A stretch of 40,136 bases of DNA from Deltaproteobacteria bacterium (GCA_021811385.1 JAJZPC010000019.1:1-40136), one strand, 5' to 3'. Counted from the first letter of the stretch, positions 16,852 to 25,778 are shown. The notes: generated by a model not told the origin, from the sequence alone. Program-made: numbers and translations.

Positions 16852-18075
16852 CTAGCGATGATATATGGCATCAAGCGGCTTGAGCATCGCCGCCTTGAGC
16901 GCGGGATAGAGAATGGCCAACCCTGCCACCAGATAGAGAAAGAGTACGGGCAAAACCACACTGTTCATGGTGACCACACAGTACCATTTCGCATCCAGGG
17001 CGACTCCGGCAATGGTGGAGGAGGATTGGACAAAACCGGAAAAATCGATGGGATGGCTGCTGAAATAGAAAGAAAGCGGCAACCCGACAGCCACGGCGAG
17101 GCATACGGCAACCGTGACCTGGAGCATGCTCTCCATAACGATCATGGCAAAAAGCCCCCCAGGGGAAAAGCCCAGGGCCTTCATCACCCCGAACTCGGGA
17201 ATCCGCTCAAAGACGCTCATCAACAGGGCGTTGAGGGTCAGGATGCCCACGGCGACATAGGTGATGAGCAGCATGATCACCAGGGAGACATCGCTCATCT
17301 CGAAAAGTCGGGCCAGCACCGGCTGGAGCTGCCGCCAGTTGCGCACCTCATGGTTGGGCAACAACCGGGCCAGCCGTATGGTGGCTTGATTCAGATCCTC
17401 GGTGGCCTGCTGCCGCTTGACCACGATCTGTTGCGCACCCTGCGGCACGATCATCATTGTGCGGAAGGCGGCGGAGGTCATGAGAAATCCGCTGCGATCC
17501 ACCCCCTCGGCCACCGATTTCAGGATGCCCCGCACCCGGAAAAGTTCATTGGCCGTGGAGCCGTCCGCGGCCTGGGCCACGACCACCACCTCGTCTCCCA
17601 CCCCAAGGCCGAGGATCCGGGCCAGCTTGCGGCCAAGCACCACCCCGGACCGATCCTCTTGGGCAAGCCATTGCCCCTGCCAGACATGCTCATTGAGGGC
17701 GGTCACCCGCGGCTCCCGCGCCAGATCAACGCCCCGCAGCTCGATGCCGCTTGAGGCATTGCCCGCCGCAGCCAAACCGCTTGCATACAGGCGTGGGGCG
17801 GCAATAAAACCCTCACGGCCGAGCAGGGCCAGCACCTCCTCTTCCCCGCCGATGCGTTTGTAGAGATCCGGATCAGCGCGAAAGCCATGGGCATGGACCT
17901 GAAACTCGCCAAGCTCCATGCCCACCGCATTTTTTTCCATGCCTGCGAGCCAGCCTTCCAGCAGACTGGCATAGAAGATCATGATCGCGCAGGCAAAGGC
18001 CATGGCCCCTACGGTGATCCAGGTTCTGGTCCGGGCGCGGTTGAAATTTCGCAGGGCAAAGAACACAATCTGCAC
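16852..18075 (-). CDS. FtsX/MacB-type ABC permease, first subunit
   Basis: Permease of 407 residues with the FtsX layout: helix at residues about 17-40 (WITVGAMAFACAIMIFYASLL), periplasmic domain, and three C-terminal helices beginning about residue 265 (LVIMLLITYVAVGILTLNALLMSVFE). The motif ERIPEFGVMKALGF matches the conserved cytoplasmic coupling region ER(R/I)xEFGxMxAxGM seen in its partner as ERRREFGIMMALGM. The start is GTG at 18075 preceded by GGAGAGG. It follows the LolA-like gene by 31 bp. With the second permease and the ATPase it should form an inner-membrane exporter or lipoprotein-releasing machine. Confidence 0.88.
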   Translation of the reverse strand: MQIVFFALRNFNRARTRTWITVGAMAFACAIMIFYASLLEGWLAGMEKNAVGMELGEFQVHAHGFRADPDLYKRIGGEEEVLALLGREGFIAAPRLYASGLAAAGNASSGIELRGVDLAREPRVTALNEHVWQGQWLAQEDRSGVVLGRKLARILGLGVGDEVVVVAQAADGSTANELFRVRGILKSVAEGVDRSGFLMTSAAFRTMMIVPQGAQQIVVKRQQATEDLNQATIRLARLLPNHEVRNWRQLQPVLARLFEMSDVSLVIMLLITYVAVGILTLNALLMSVFERIPEFGVMKALGFSPGGLFAMIVMESMLQVTVAVCLAVAVGLPLSFYFSSHPIDFSGFVQSSSTIAGVALDAKWYCVVTMNSVVLPVLFLYLVAGLAILYPALKAAMLKPLDAIYHR

Positions 18076-18106
18076 GGTTCACCTCTCCACAATCACTGAG
18101 TTCCGG

Positions 18107-18916
18107 TCAGCGGCGGCGCAGCTCCAGCAGCGAAAAAAGCGACTCGGGCAGGTCCAGATCAAAACGCAGGGATTCATAGACCAGCTCCGTGTACTCGCCG
18201 GGCTTGTCCGTGGGCACCACCTTGAGCAGGGCAGGCAGGAGGCGGCCCCCCATGTTCTTGACCTCGCTGAAATAAATGGTGCGGGCCAGGACATTGTCCT
18301 CGTCATAGTAGGTGGCGATTAGCGGCAGATGGCCCTGGGCCGTGACACTCATCACGATCCTGCCCCAGACCACGGCAGCATCCGGGTGCGGGAGCAGGGT
18401 GAATTCGATGATCTCCCGCCCCTCCCTTTTCCCCTTAAAGCTGATGCGCGGATCATAATCCTCGGCCAGCCGAGACTCCTTGACCAGATCGTCGTTGGTG
18501 AAATGGCTGCCCATCCAGGAGCTCATCATCATGCTGGAGGTGAGGCGGATGGTGCGGTCGGTCTTGGGAAGATAGGTGTACATGGTGTTGTCGGTTTTCA
18601 GGCTGGCGGTATCCTTTTCCTTGAGCGGCGAGACGATGCGGACCAGGGATTTGTCCTTGCCCTTGGACCACATCTCCATGCGCATGGTCCGGGTATAGTT
18701 TGCGGTTTTCACCTGCATGCGCACCATGCCCTGGGAGCTGGCGGCGCGCCAGAGGTCGTCGATCTCCAGCAGGATGGCGCGGGCCTCCTGCTCGGCAAGA
18801 GGTGAGGGGGATGGGGCGGATGGGACGGCGGCAGCGTTTCCGGCCAGCCCGAAAATTCCCCCGCCCGCCAGCAGCAGGACCAGAAGGATACAGGCTGGCA
18901 AGGAGACCCTGTTCAC
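18107..18916 (-). CDS. LolA-like outer-membrane lipoprotein-sorting protein (COG2834 type)
   Basis: Exported protein of 269 residues. Signal peptide: ILLVLLLAGGGIFGLAGNAAA, cleavage near residue 31. The mature part matches the LolA/LolB-like half-barrel of the COG2834 type: RMQVKTANYTRTMRMEMWSKG, then SLVRIVSPLKEKDTASLKTDNTMYTYLPKTDRTIRLTSSMMMSSWMGSHFTNDDLVKES, and the C-terminal PTDKPGEYTELVYESLRFDLDLPESLFSLLELRRR (described in parts here; each segment is conserved in the family). Such proteins carry lipoproteins or lipids across the periplasm; many are encoded beside FtsX permeases, as here. The start is GTG in a GTGA overlap with the U32 peptidase stop. Confidence 0.85.
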   Translation of the reverse strand: MNRVSLPACILLVLLLAGGGIFGLAGNAAAVPSAPSPSPLAEQEARAILLEIDDLWRAASSQGMVRMQVKTANYTRTMRMEMWSKGKDKSLVRIVSPLKEKDTASLKTDNTMYTYLPKTDRTIRLTSSMMMSSWMGSHFTNDDLVKESRLAEDYDPRISFKGKREGREIIEFTLLPHPDAAVVWGRIVMSVTAQGHLPLIATYYDEDNVLARTIYFSEVKNMGGRLLPALLKVVPTDKPGEYTELVYESLRFDLDLPESLFSLLELRRR

Positions 18917-21192
18917 AACAGGGTTCCCGTATAGTTGAAGGTGTTGAGCCTGCGCCCCCCGCGCCCCGGTTGACCTGATTGCCGGAAGGCAACGACCAGC
19001 TCGTCGGGCCTGGGGTGCATGTGGGAGAGATCAACCACCCCATACGCCACGCCACGGCCGGCAAACTCCACGCTGTACGGCACCAGGGAAAAGGGCTGGT
19101 CGGCCACGGCCACGGTCTGGCCCCAGCACTGCTTGAGCACGATCACCTCGCCCTTGGGGCTGATCAGGGGCTGGTCGTATTTGAAAAACGGGGAGGCCAG
19201 CCGGGCGGTGAAGAGCGGCGGCAGGCCGTAGATGGTCATGCCCATGGGCAGCGCGTTTTTGTGGCCAAAGACATCGAACAGGTTCCGGCGGTCGGTTTCA
19301 ATGGCCAGCTGAACATTGCTGAGCCCCAGTCCGGCCAGGGTTTGCACGCTCATGCTGTTCAAGACATTCAGGGTATAATCGCCGAAAAGCAGCAGTCTCT
19401 CGGGAGGAGGCTGCCCTGGTCGCCCTTTTTTGCGGCCTGCCGGAGCACTTTCCGCCCCAGGCTCCGCCGGCATCGGGGCAGCCGTTTCAAAGAGCAGACG
19501 CTGGCCGATGTGGCCGATCTGCCAGGCGTTGTAGCCGCCGGAGCGCAGATGTCCGATGGCTTCCCGGTAAAACTCCAGGTCCGCCTCCAGGATCACCGGG
19601 GGCAGGGCCCAGACCAAGCGACGCCGGTAAGGGGTCAACCGCTTCTGCTGCCGTCCGTATTGGGCAAAGGTGTGCCGCGACAGGGTGATGACCAGTCGCG
19701 ACGGCGGGGTGGGCAGCTGGACTTTAAGCGATTCAAAATCGTCGATCTTCAACCACCATTCCAGGGGCAGCTGCACCTGGGGTACGGACCGGCGGCCCTG
19801 GGCCTGGCCCTGCACTTGACCGCGAGTCTGAACCTGACCGCGGGCGGGTCGCTCCTCCCGGCTCTTGACCGTTGTGGGTCTCGTAACCGGCTTTCCTAAA
19901 AAATGGGCAATCTGGGCGAGCTTGCGCGGATCAACGAGGTTCGCCACCTTCTTGCTGAACAAACCCGGCTGGATACCATTTTTGGCTGCCTGCCGGCTGC
20001 GCTCGCCGATATCCACTTTATAGAGGCTGTCGCCCCATTGCGCGCCCGGCGGCAGATCCACCTGCACCTTGCTGCCTGCCTTGGCCTGTTCCAGGGCAAC
20101 CTTCCCCTGCCACAACCCCTTGAGGGTAAAGGACTGCCGCTCGCCCGAGCCCTCCTGGTGGATACGCAGCCGGTCGCCGACCCGGAGCGGTTCTTTCAGG
20201 GTCATCTGGGCGCGATTGGCCGTGACCTTCTCGGTCTTGCCCAAAAACAGGCCGATATTGCCCGAGTGCTGGGGGGCGATGATGTCCGCTGGTTGCGCCT
20301 TTTTAAAATACCCGAGCGAAGGTTTGCGGCCCATGGCCTGCTCCAGCAGTTCCTTGGCCTCGGCCAGCACCGCCGGGGTCGCGGGATTATCCAGGGCCAG
20401 CCGATAGGCCTTGACCACCGATCCCACATACTGGGCGCTGCGCATCCTCCCCTCGATCTTGAGCGAGCTGACCCCTGCCTGCCGGAGCTGGGGGATCAGC
20501 TCAAGCCCGGCCAGGTCGTTCATGGAAAAGAGATACCCCGCCGGAGCCCCTGCCCCACGGCCCTTAGCACCCCAGGTGTAACGCCTCCGGCAGGGCTGGA
20601 CGCAACGTCCCCTGAGGCCGCTTTTTCCGCCGAGATAACTGCTGAACAGACACAGGCCGGAATAGGCGAAACAGAGCGCCCCATGCACAAACACCTCAAG
20701 CTCCACCGGGCATTGGGTGTGGATCTGGCCGATCTCGGCCAGGGTCATCTCCCGGGCCAGAACCACCCTTTTAAAATCCATCTCGGAAAACTGCCGCACA
20801 TTGAGGGAGTTGTGCGCGCCCATGAGGGTGCTGGCATGCAACCGCAGCCCGGGAAAGAACTTCCGGGCCAGGTAGGAGATACCGAGATCCTGAACAATAA
20901 GGGCGTCGGCTTTGAGCGCTTCGAGGGCGGCCAGCTCCTCCACCGCCTTACCGATCTCCTCTTCCTTCATCAGGCTGTTCATGGCCAGATAGACTTTGAC
21001 CCGGTTCTTGTGGGCATGGTCGATCATGGCAGCCACCTCGGTCAGGGAGAAATGGCGGGCCAGGGCGCGGGCGTTAAAGGCAGGAGCGCCGATATAGATG
21101 GCGTCGGCCCCGCTCTCCACCGCAGCCTCAAAGGCCTCGATGGTGCCGGCCGGGGCGAGCAGTTCCATGTTCCGTGCAGAATGTTTTTCCAT
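18913..21192 (-). CDS. Peptidase U32 family protein
   Basis: Cytoplasmic protein of about 759 residues. The N-terminal half is a TIM-barrel-like U32 domain: MELLAPAGTIEAFEAAVESG, DAIYIGAPAFNARA, and the signature VFVHGALCFAYSGLCLFSSY followed by RGRCVQPCRR, with four cysteines that in relatives can carry a cluster or metal. The C-terminal half (about 330-759) is a long extension with a Gln/Arg/Gly-rich linker. Start choice is ATG at 21192 (MEKHSARN) or 21168 (MELLAPAG); neither has a strong ribosome site. Characterised relatives are collagenase-like proteins or tRNA/ubiquinone hydroxylation factors (TrhP/RlhA, UbiU/UbiV), so true peptidase activity should not be assumed; RlhA-like long forms hydroxylate 23S rRNA. 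It lies 81 bp after yggS and overlaps the LolA-like gene. Confidence 0.85.
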   Translation of the reverse strand: MEKHSARNMELLAPAGTIEAFEAAVESGADAIYIGAPAFNARALARHFSLTEVAAMIDHAHKNRVKVYLAMNSLMKEEEIGKAVEELAALEALKADALIVQDLGISYLARKFFPGLRLHASTLMGAHNSLNVRQFSEMDFKRVVLAREMTLAEIGQIHTQCPVELEVFVHGALCFAYSGLCLFSSYLGGKSGLRGRCVQPCRRRYTWGAKGRGAGAPAGYLFSMNDLAGLELIPQLRQAGVSSLKIEGRMRSAQYVGSVVKAYRLALDNPATPAVLAEAKELLEQAMGRKPSLGYFKKAQPADIIAPQHSGNIGLFLGKTEKVTANRAQMTLKEPLRVGDRLRIHQEGSGERQSFTLKGLWQGKVALEQAKAGSKVQVDLPPGAQWGDSLYKVDIGERSRQAAKNGIQPGLFSKKVANLVDPRKLAQIAHFLGKPVTRPTTVKSREERPARGQVQTRGQVQGQAQGRRSVPQVQLPLEWWLKIDDFESLKVQLPTPPSRLVITLSRHTFAQYGRQQKRLTPYRRRLVWALPPVILEADLEFYREAIGHLRSGGYNAWQIGHIGQRLLFETAAPMPAEPGAESAPAGRKKGRPGQPPPERLLLFGDYTLNVLNSMSVQTLAGLGLSNVQLAIETDRRNLFDVFGHKNALPMGMTIYGLPPLFTARLASPFFKYDQPLISPKGEVIVLKQCWGQTVAVADQPFSLVPYSVEFAGRGVAYGVVDLSHMHPRPDELVVAFRQSGQPGRGGRRLNTFNYTGTLL

Positions 21193-21273
21193 TGGTCTAC
21201 TGTACCAGATTGGGAGCCGGTCCGCTTCCGGCAAAATCAACGGACAGCCATGGGGGACACAGAGGGAGGGAAC

Positions 21274-21975
21274 TTAAACCGCCTGATTTCTCTCGCCGAA
21301 CAACGCCGTGCCCACCCGCACCAGGGTGGCGCCTTCCTCGATGGCCACCTCGAAATCACCGGACATGCCCATGGAGAGCTCCACCTTCCCATGCAGGCCC
21401 AACAGGCCCTGGGACGTCAGCTCTTCCCCCAGCAAGCGGAGTTGGCGGAAATACCCCCGGCTTTCCTCCGGGTCTTCGGCAAAAGGCGGCATGGTCATGA
21501 GACCTTGCAGTCTCAGGTGAGGAAACTGCTGCAGATCGCGGCACAATTGCCCGGCTTCTTTCGGGGCAACTCCGGCCTTTTGCGCCTCGCCGCCCACGTT
21601 GACCTGGACCAGAACAGGCATGGTCTTGCCCAGCTCGGCGAGCCTCGTTTCCAGCGCCTTGGCAAGCTTGAGCCGGTCGAGGGTTTCGATGCAATCAAAG
21701 ATCTCCGCCGCGATCCGGGCCTTGTTACTCTGCAGATGCCCGATGCAATGCCAGATCAGACCCTGACCCAAGGCCGCGATCTTTTCTTCGGCCTCCTGCA
21801 GATAGTTTTCGCCGAACATCGTCTGCCCGGCACCCATGGCCTCCCGGATTGCCTCCACAGATTGGTGCTTGCTCACCGCCACCAGCCGCACCGAATCCGG
21901 ATCGCGGTGGGACCGCTCCGCCGCGCCCCGGATCCGGGCTCGGATCATCTCGATATTCTCCGCCACCGTTCCCAT
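21274..21975 (-). CDS. yggS: PLP homeostasis protein, YggS/PLPBP family
   Basis: Pyridoxal-phosphate-binding protein of 233 residues (236 if the GTG at 21984 is used). It is an alanine-racemase-like TIM barrel without the second domain. The PLP lysine lies in LVAVSKHQSVEAI; other family marks are FGENYLQEAEEKI, WHCIGHLQSNKA, VNVGGEAQKAG, LQGLMTMPP, LSMGMSGDFEVAIEEGATLVRVGTALFG (family signature, cited by parts). Family members buffer free PLP and affect amino-acid pools rather than catalyse a reaction. I prefer the ATG at 21975 because the family usually begins M-x-x-x-x-EN; the GTG at 21984 lies in a GTGA overlap with tatD and would couple translation. Confidence 0.92.
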   Translation of the reverse strand: MGTVAENIEMIRARIRGAAERSHRDPDSVRLVAVSKHQSVEAIREAMGAGQTMFGENYLQEAEEKIAALGQGLIWHCIGHLQSNKARIAAEIFDCIETLDRLKLAKALETRLAELGKTMPVLVQVNVGGEAQKAGVAPKEAGQLCRDLQQFPHLRLQGLMTMPPFAEDPEESRGYFRQLRLLGEELTSQGLLGLHGKVELSMGMSGDFEVAIEEGATLVRVGTALFGERNQAV

Positions 21976-21980
21976 CTGTC

Positions 21981-22811
21981 TCACCGTCCTTCCAGGGAAA
22001 AAAGGCGCACCGCGTTCATGGTGGTCTGCCTGGCCACCTCCTCAAGCGAGACCCCTTTCAGTTCCGCCACCTTCTGGGCGGTAAAAAGCATGAGTTGCGG
22101 CTCGTTGCGTTTCCCGCGCTTGGGCACCGGGGCAAGGAACGGCCCGTCCGTCTCAAGCACCAGCGAACCGAGGGGAATCCCGCGCACCGCCCCATGAAGC
22201 ATCTCGGCCTTGGCAAAGGTCACCACCCCAGGGATGGAGATATAAAAGCCCAGGGCAAGCACCCGCCTGGCAAAGGTGGCATCCCCGGAGAAGCAATGCA
22301 TCACCCCTCCGGCGGGAAACGGCCCGGCTCCCTCAAGCATTTCCATGATATCGTCATGAGCCTCGCGGTCGTGGACCACCAGGGGCAGTTGCAGTTCCTT
22401 GGCCAGGGCGACCTGCCGGGCAAAATGCTCCTTTTGCAGAGCAACCGGGGCGTAATTCTTCACGTAATCAAGGCCGATCTCGCCGTAGGCCACGACCTTG
22501 GGATGGCTGCACAGCCTCCGCAACTCCGCATACGATTCCTCGCCGAGTTCCGCGACATTATGGGGATGCACCCCCACCGTGGCATAGATGCCGTCGTGCT
22601 GTTCAGCCAGCGCAATGGCCCGGCGCGAACTTTCCAGATCGATGCCCACGCTGATGATCCGGGTCACGCCCGCGGCCGAAGCCCGAGCCAATACTTCAGT
22701 AAAATCCGCCTCATACGCCGACATGTCGAGGTGGCAATGGGTGTCGATCAGCACAGCCCCGTTGCCTGGCAGCGGCATGACAATCTCTGCTTTCTGGTTT
22801 ATTTTTTCCAT
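21981..22811 (-). CDS. TatD-family metal-dependent deoxyribonuclease
   Basis: TIM-barrel hydrolase of 276 residues with all expected metal ligands: H25 and H27 in DTHCHLD, E111 in GEIGLDY, H147 in VVHDRE, H172 in MHCFSG and D222 in LETDGPFLAP. Family enzymes are Mg-dependent 3'-5' exonucleases or quality-control hydrolases (TatD, YcfH). The first 18 residues precede the barrel and are slightly longer than usual. GGGAGG lies 6 bases before the ATG at 22811. It is first in a run of minus-strand genes and overlaps yggS, so it likely starts the operon. Confidence 0.92.
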   Translation of the reverse strand: MEKINQKAEIVMPLPGNGAVLIDTHCHLDMSAYEADFTEVLARASAAGVTRIISVGIDLESSRRAIALAEQHDGIYATVGVHPHNVAELGEESYAELRRLCSHPKVVAYGEIGLDYVKNYAPVALQKEHFARQVALAKELQLPLVVHDREAHDDIMEMLEGAGPFPAGGVMHCFSGDATFARRVLALGFYISIPGVVTFAKAEMLHGAVRGIPLGSLVLETDGPFLAPVPKRGKRNEPQLMLFTAQKVAELKGVSLEEVARQTTMNAVRLFSLEGR

Positions 22812-22883
22812 GAAGCCTCCCTGGCCGCAGTTTCTAACAGGTTTTTATTTCTTGCGCAACACAACCACTGCTACGGAAACCGT

Positions 22884-22913
22884 TTGACAAATCATGGTCC
22901 AACCGGCTATGAT
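22884..22913 (+). promoter_or_regulatory. Sigma70-type promoter for the nitroreductase-coaBC operon
   Basis: A perfect TTGACA at 22884-22889 and TATGAT at 22908-22913 are separated by 18 bp. Transcription should begin near 22920, which leaves a leader of about 68 bases before the preferred ATG at 22988. Confidence 0.65.
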
Positions 22914-22987
22914 TTTCTTGAAATTTCAGGGTGTTCCGAACAATTTTATCGGCGATAATCATTACAGCGCGACCCGCCCTCATCCCC

Positions 22988-23497
22988 ATGCCTTCACCGA
23001 TTCTTGAAGCCATCGAACAACGGCGCAGTATTCGGAATTTCACCGACCAGACGGTGGACCGCGCAGCGCTCCATGAAGTTATCCAAGCCGGGGTTTGGGC
23101 GCCTTCCGGCCTGAACAATCAGCCCTGGCGTTTCGTCATTGTCACGGATGCTGCCATCCGCGCCCGTTTGGCCGAACAAACCACCTACGGCCATATCATC
23201 CTCGGTGCTCCTGCCCTGATCGGGGTGTATCTTGACCGGGAGGCCATGTATGATGATCTTAAAGACGCGCAATCCGCCGGGGCCTGCATCCAGAACATGC
23301 TCTTGGCCGCCGAGGCCCTTGGCCTGGGGGCGGTCTGGCTCGGGCAGATCCTGAAAAACCGGGAGAACGTCGGCGAAATTCTCGGCCTTGCCGCGAATCT
23401 GGAGTTGATGGCAATCATCGCCATCGGCCACCCGAGTCGGCGCGATCAACAATCACAGAGAAAACCATTGGCGGAATTCATCGTCAAAGAGTTATAA
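22988..23497 (+). CDS. Nitroreductase-family FMN oxidoreductase
   Basis: Protein of 169 residues with the nitroreductase signature: ILEAIEQRRSIRNFTDQTVD at the N-terminus (FMN-phosphate Arg residues), GVWAPSGLNNQPWRFVIV, SAGACIQNMLLAAEALGLGAVWLG, and the end IIAIGHPS. The ATG at 22988 matches where homologues begin; a GTG at 22931 in the same frame would add 19 residues and lies only about 11 bases after the likely transcription start. Family enzymes are homodimeric FMN/NAD(P)H reductases; some relatives act in corrinoid ring or quinone chemistry, and the substrate is not shown here. It is first in a three-gene operon. Confidence 0.9.
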   Translation: MPSPILEAIEQRRSIRNFTDQTVDRAALHEVIQAGVWAPSGLNNQPWRFVIVTDAAIRARLAEQTTYGHIILGAPALIGVYLDREAMYDDLKDAQSAGACIQNMLLAAEALGLGAVWLGQILKNRENVGEILGLAANLELMAIIAIGHPSRRDQQSQRKPLAEFIVKEL

Positions 23498-23534
23498 CCC
23501 TATTGTCTTTCACACCATTATCAGGAGGCCTTCC

Positions 23535-24065
23535 ATGACCACGCCACGCAAACCGTTTCGCACCGTTTTTCTCTCAAGCCTTCTCGCCCTTGCCAGCCTT
23601 GCCGCCCTGAGCGGCTGCGCCGAATTGGGCATGGGCGGCAGCACCGACCAAGCGCAGTCCTCGGATCCCTTTGCCTCCTCTGCCGCTTCCTCCGTGGAAC
23701 AGCCGTACCGGGCCAATGAATTTTCCGACATCCTGATCCCCAGCGAGTTCGACTGGGACCGGGAAAAAAGCATGATCGTCCGCACCGACTCCTTTGCCGG
23801 CGGGGTGCTGCAATACAACGGCCGGGTGGACATCACCTCGGCGGCCGACTTCTTCAGCAACAACATGCCCAGAAATGGCTGGAAGCTCGCGGGCTCAACC
23901 AGGTATAAAAACGTGTTGCTCGCCTTTATCAAACCGAACAAGACCTGCACCATTGTCCTCTCCGAGAATAAACTGCTCATGCGCACGGAGATTGCCATCT
24001 ATGTCGCGGAAGACATGTCCGCAGGCGGTTCCAAGTCGGCAAACCCCTTCGGCTCCGGCATGTAA
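23535..24065 (+). CDS. Lipoprotein of unknown function
   Basis: Protein of 176 residues with a lipoprotein signal peptide: charged start, hydrophobic FLSSLLALASLAA, lipobox LSGC (lipid-anchored Cys at about 28). A low-complexity Ser/Ala/Gln tether follows, then a compact domain (about 58-165) beginning ILIPSEFDWDREKS and containing GVLQYNGRVDITSAADFF and MPRNGWKL. I have seen this kind of domain in deltaproteobacterial lipoproteins but cannot name it. GGAGG is 8 bases before the ATG. It is 37 bp after the nitroreductase gene and 21 bp before coaBC, so it is probably co-transcribed. Confidence 0.82.
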   Translation: MTTPRKPFRTVFLSSLLALASLAALSGCAELGMGGSTDQAQSSDPFASSAASSVEQPYRANEFSDILIPSEFDWDREKSMIVRTDSFAGGVLQYNGRVDITSAADFFSNNMPRNGWKLAGSTRYKNVLLAFIKPNKTCTIVLSENKLLMRTEIAIYVAEDMSAGGSKSANPFGSGM

Positions 24066-24086
24066 AGACTCGGACAACGCGCACCC

Positions 24087-25301
24087 ATGTCTCTTTTAAC
24101 CGATAAAAAGATTCTTCTCGGGATTACCGGAAGCATTGCCGCCTACAAGGTGGCGGACTGGGTTCGCGCCCTGCGCCGGGAAGGCTGCCAGGTTACCGTG
24201 GTCATGACCGAGGCGGCCTGCCGGTTCATCAGCCCCCTGACCATGGCGGCCCTTTCCGGCAATCCGGTGCACACCGGGATGTTCAGTGCCGAGGCGCCGG
24301 AAACCATTCCCCACATCAGCCTGGCCAAGGAGCATGATCTGCTGCTCATCGCCCCGGCCTCGGCCCAGACCATTGCCCGGTTGGCCCATGGGTTGGCCGA
24401 CAACCTGCTCGCCACCATCGCCCTGGCCTCCTCCGGCCCGATCCTGGTCTGCCCGGCCATGAACAGCGTCATGTTCCAGCATCCGGCCACCCAGGCAAAC
24501 CTTGCCATCATCAGATCTTACGGGTACCAGGTGATCGAGCCCGATTGCGGAAAAATGGCCTGCGGCGACGAAGGCCCCGGCCGCCTGACAGAGTGGGAAA
24601 ACGCGCGGCAGGCCATCCTCACCGCCTTTGCCCCCCAGGATCTTGCCGATGAACAGGTGCTCATCACCGCAGGCCCCACCAGGGAATCCTTTGATCCGGT
24701 CCGATTCTTGAGCAATCCCTCCACCGGCAAGATGGGGTATGCCCTGGCGGCCACGGCCAGACAACGGGGGGCGACGGTCACCCTGATCAGCGGGCCCACC
24801 GGTCTGACCGCCCCGCCGGGAGTCCGCTGCATCCACGTCACCACCGCCGTTGAAATGCAGGCCCAGGTCATGGCCTGCCTCGAAGCGACGACCATTGTCG
24901 TCAAGGCTGCGGCGGTTTCCGACTACCGTCCCGCCGAGCCCCAACCCCACAAGGTGAAGAAAGGGGAGGCCGCCCTCTCCCTGCCGCTCGTCGCCAACCC
25001 GGACATCCTGAAAGAATTGGGAAAACGCAAGCGCGACTCCGCAAAGTTCCCGCTGCTCATCGGCTTTGCCGCTGAAAGCAGGGATCACCTCACGGAAGGG
25101 GCGAGAAAACTCCAGGAAAAAAATCTTGATCTGATCGTGGTCAACGATATTGGCGGAACGGAAGAAACCGGCTTTGGCGCGGACACCAACCGGGTCACCC
25201 TGCTTGACCGCAATGGCGCGCAGGAAGATGTGCCGCTGTTGAGCAAGGAAGAAACAGCCCACCGGATCTGGGATGCGGTGGCCAGGCTGATTGATGGATG
25301 A
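24087..25301 (+). CDS. coaBC: Bifunctional phosphopantothenoylcysteine decarboxylase / phosphopantothenate-cysteine ligase
   Basis: Coenzyme A biosynthesis enzyme of 404 residues. CoaC domain (1 to about 180): ILLGITGSIAAYKVADW, the catalytic His in PHISLAKE (H76), PAMN (123-126) and the active-site Cys region KMACGDEGPGRL (C159). CoaB domain (about 190-404): VLITAGPTRESFDPVRFLSN, STGKMGYALA, and the KVKKGE lysine segment. It converts 4'-phosphopantothenate plus cysteine, using a nucleotide triphosphate, to 4'-phosphopantetheine precursor and decarboxylates it with FMN. It ends 3 bp from the convergent CxxC gene, with no room for a terminator. Confidence 0.96.
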   Translation: MSLLTDKKILLGITGSIAAYKVADWVRALRREGCQVTVVMTEAACRFISPLTMAALSGNPVHTGMFSAEAPETIPHISLAKEHDLLLIAPASAQTIARLAHGLADNLLATIALASSGPILVCPAMNSVMFQHPATQANLAIIRSYGYQVIEPDCGKMACGDEGPGRLTEWENARQAILTAFAPQDLADEQVLITAGPTRESFDPVRFLSNPSTGKMGYALAATARQRGATVTLISGPTGLTAPPGVRCIHVTTAVEMQAQVMACLEATTIVVKAAAVSDYRPAEPQPHKVKKGEAALSLPLVANPDILKELGKRKRDSAKFPLLIGFAAESRDHLTEGARKLQEKNLDLIVVNDIGGTEETGFGADTNRVTLLDRNGAQEDVPLLSKEETAHRIWDAVARLIDG

Positions 25302-25304
25302 CCG

Positions 25305-25778
25305 CTATTTTTTGGTGCGCCGCCGCAATTCGGCGTGAAAATCCGGGTAGAGCTTCTTGACGCAGTCCGGACAGATACCATGACTGAACAGGGCGTTGGA
25401 ATGCTTGCTGATATATTCCTCTATCTGACTCCAGTAGCCGCTGTCATCCCGGATCTTTTTGCATGAGGCGCAGATGGGCAGAAAGCCGCTCAAGACCTTC
25501 ACCTCCTGCATGGCCTTTTGCAGCTGGGCAATGAGCTGCTCTTTCTCCGCCTCTGTCCGTTTGCGTTCCTCGATTTCCAGCACAAGTTTCCCGTTGGCTG
25601 CGTCAAGCTCCCTGGTCCGCTCGCTGATCTTCTTTTCCAGATTGCAATAGATATCAAGGTACTTTGAGGTGGCATCCTCATATTCTTCCCTGGTCAGGCG
25701 AAGCTCGTTGCCCAGGTGGCGCACCTCTGTCTCAAGCTCCTGAATGCGCTGGCGAAGATCCGCGTCGCTGCTGCTCAT
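25305..25778 (-). CDS. Coiled-coil protein with a C-terminal CxxC signalling domain
   Basis: Protein of 157 residues. Residues about 5-95 are a long coiled coil (heptads in RQRIQELETEVRHLGNEL and the SERTRELDAANGKL segment common after PAS or receiver domains). Residues about 98-145 carry two cysteine pairs, ICASCKKIRDDSGYW and HGICPDCVKKLYP. This tail is common at the ends of response regulators and PAS proteins in deltaproteobacteria, where it probably binds zinc or another metal; here it stands alone without a receiver. Its ATG overlaps the HDOD stop as ATGA, so the two are translated together. Confidence 0.82.
   Translation of the reverse strand: MSSSDADLRQRIQELETEVRHLGNELRLTREEYEDATSKYLDIYCNLEKKISERTRELDAANGKLVLEIEERKRTEAEKEQLIAQLQKAMQEVKVLSGFLPICASCKKIRDDSGYWSQIEEYISKHSNALFSHGICPDCVKKLYPDFHAELRRRTKK

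Noticed and set aside
15381-16883. A 500-codon plus-strand open frame across the second permease gene
   Set aside because: Rich in His, Gly and Pro with no domain; it lies opposite a clear FtsX-type permease.
19903-22197. A 764-codon plus-strand open frame across U32, yggS and tatD
   Set aside because: Spans three well-supported genes on the other strand; no ribosome site, no domain.
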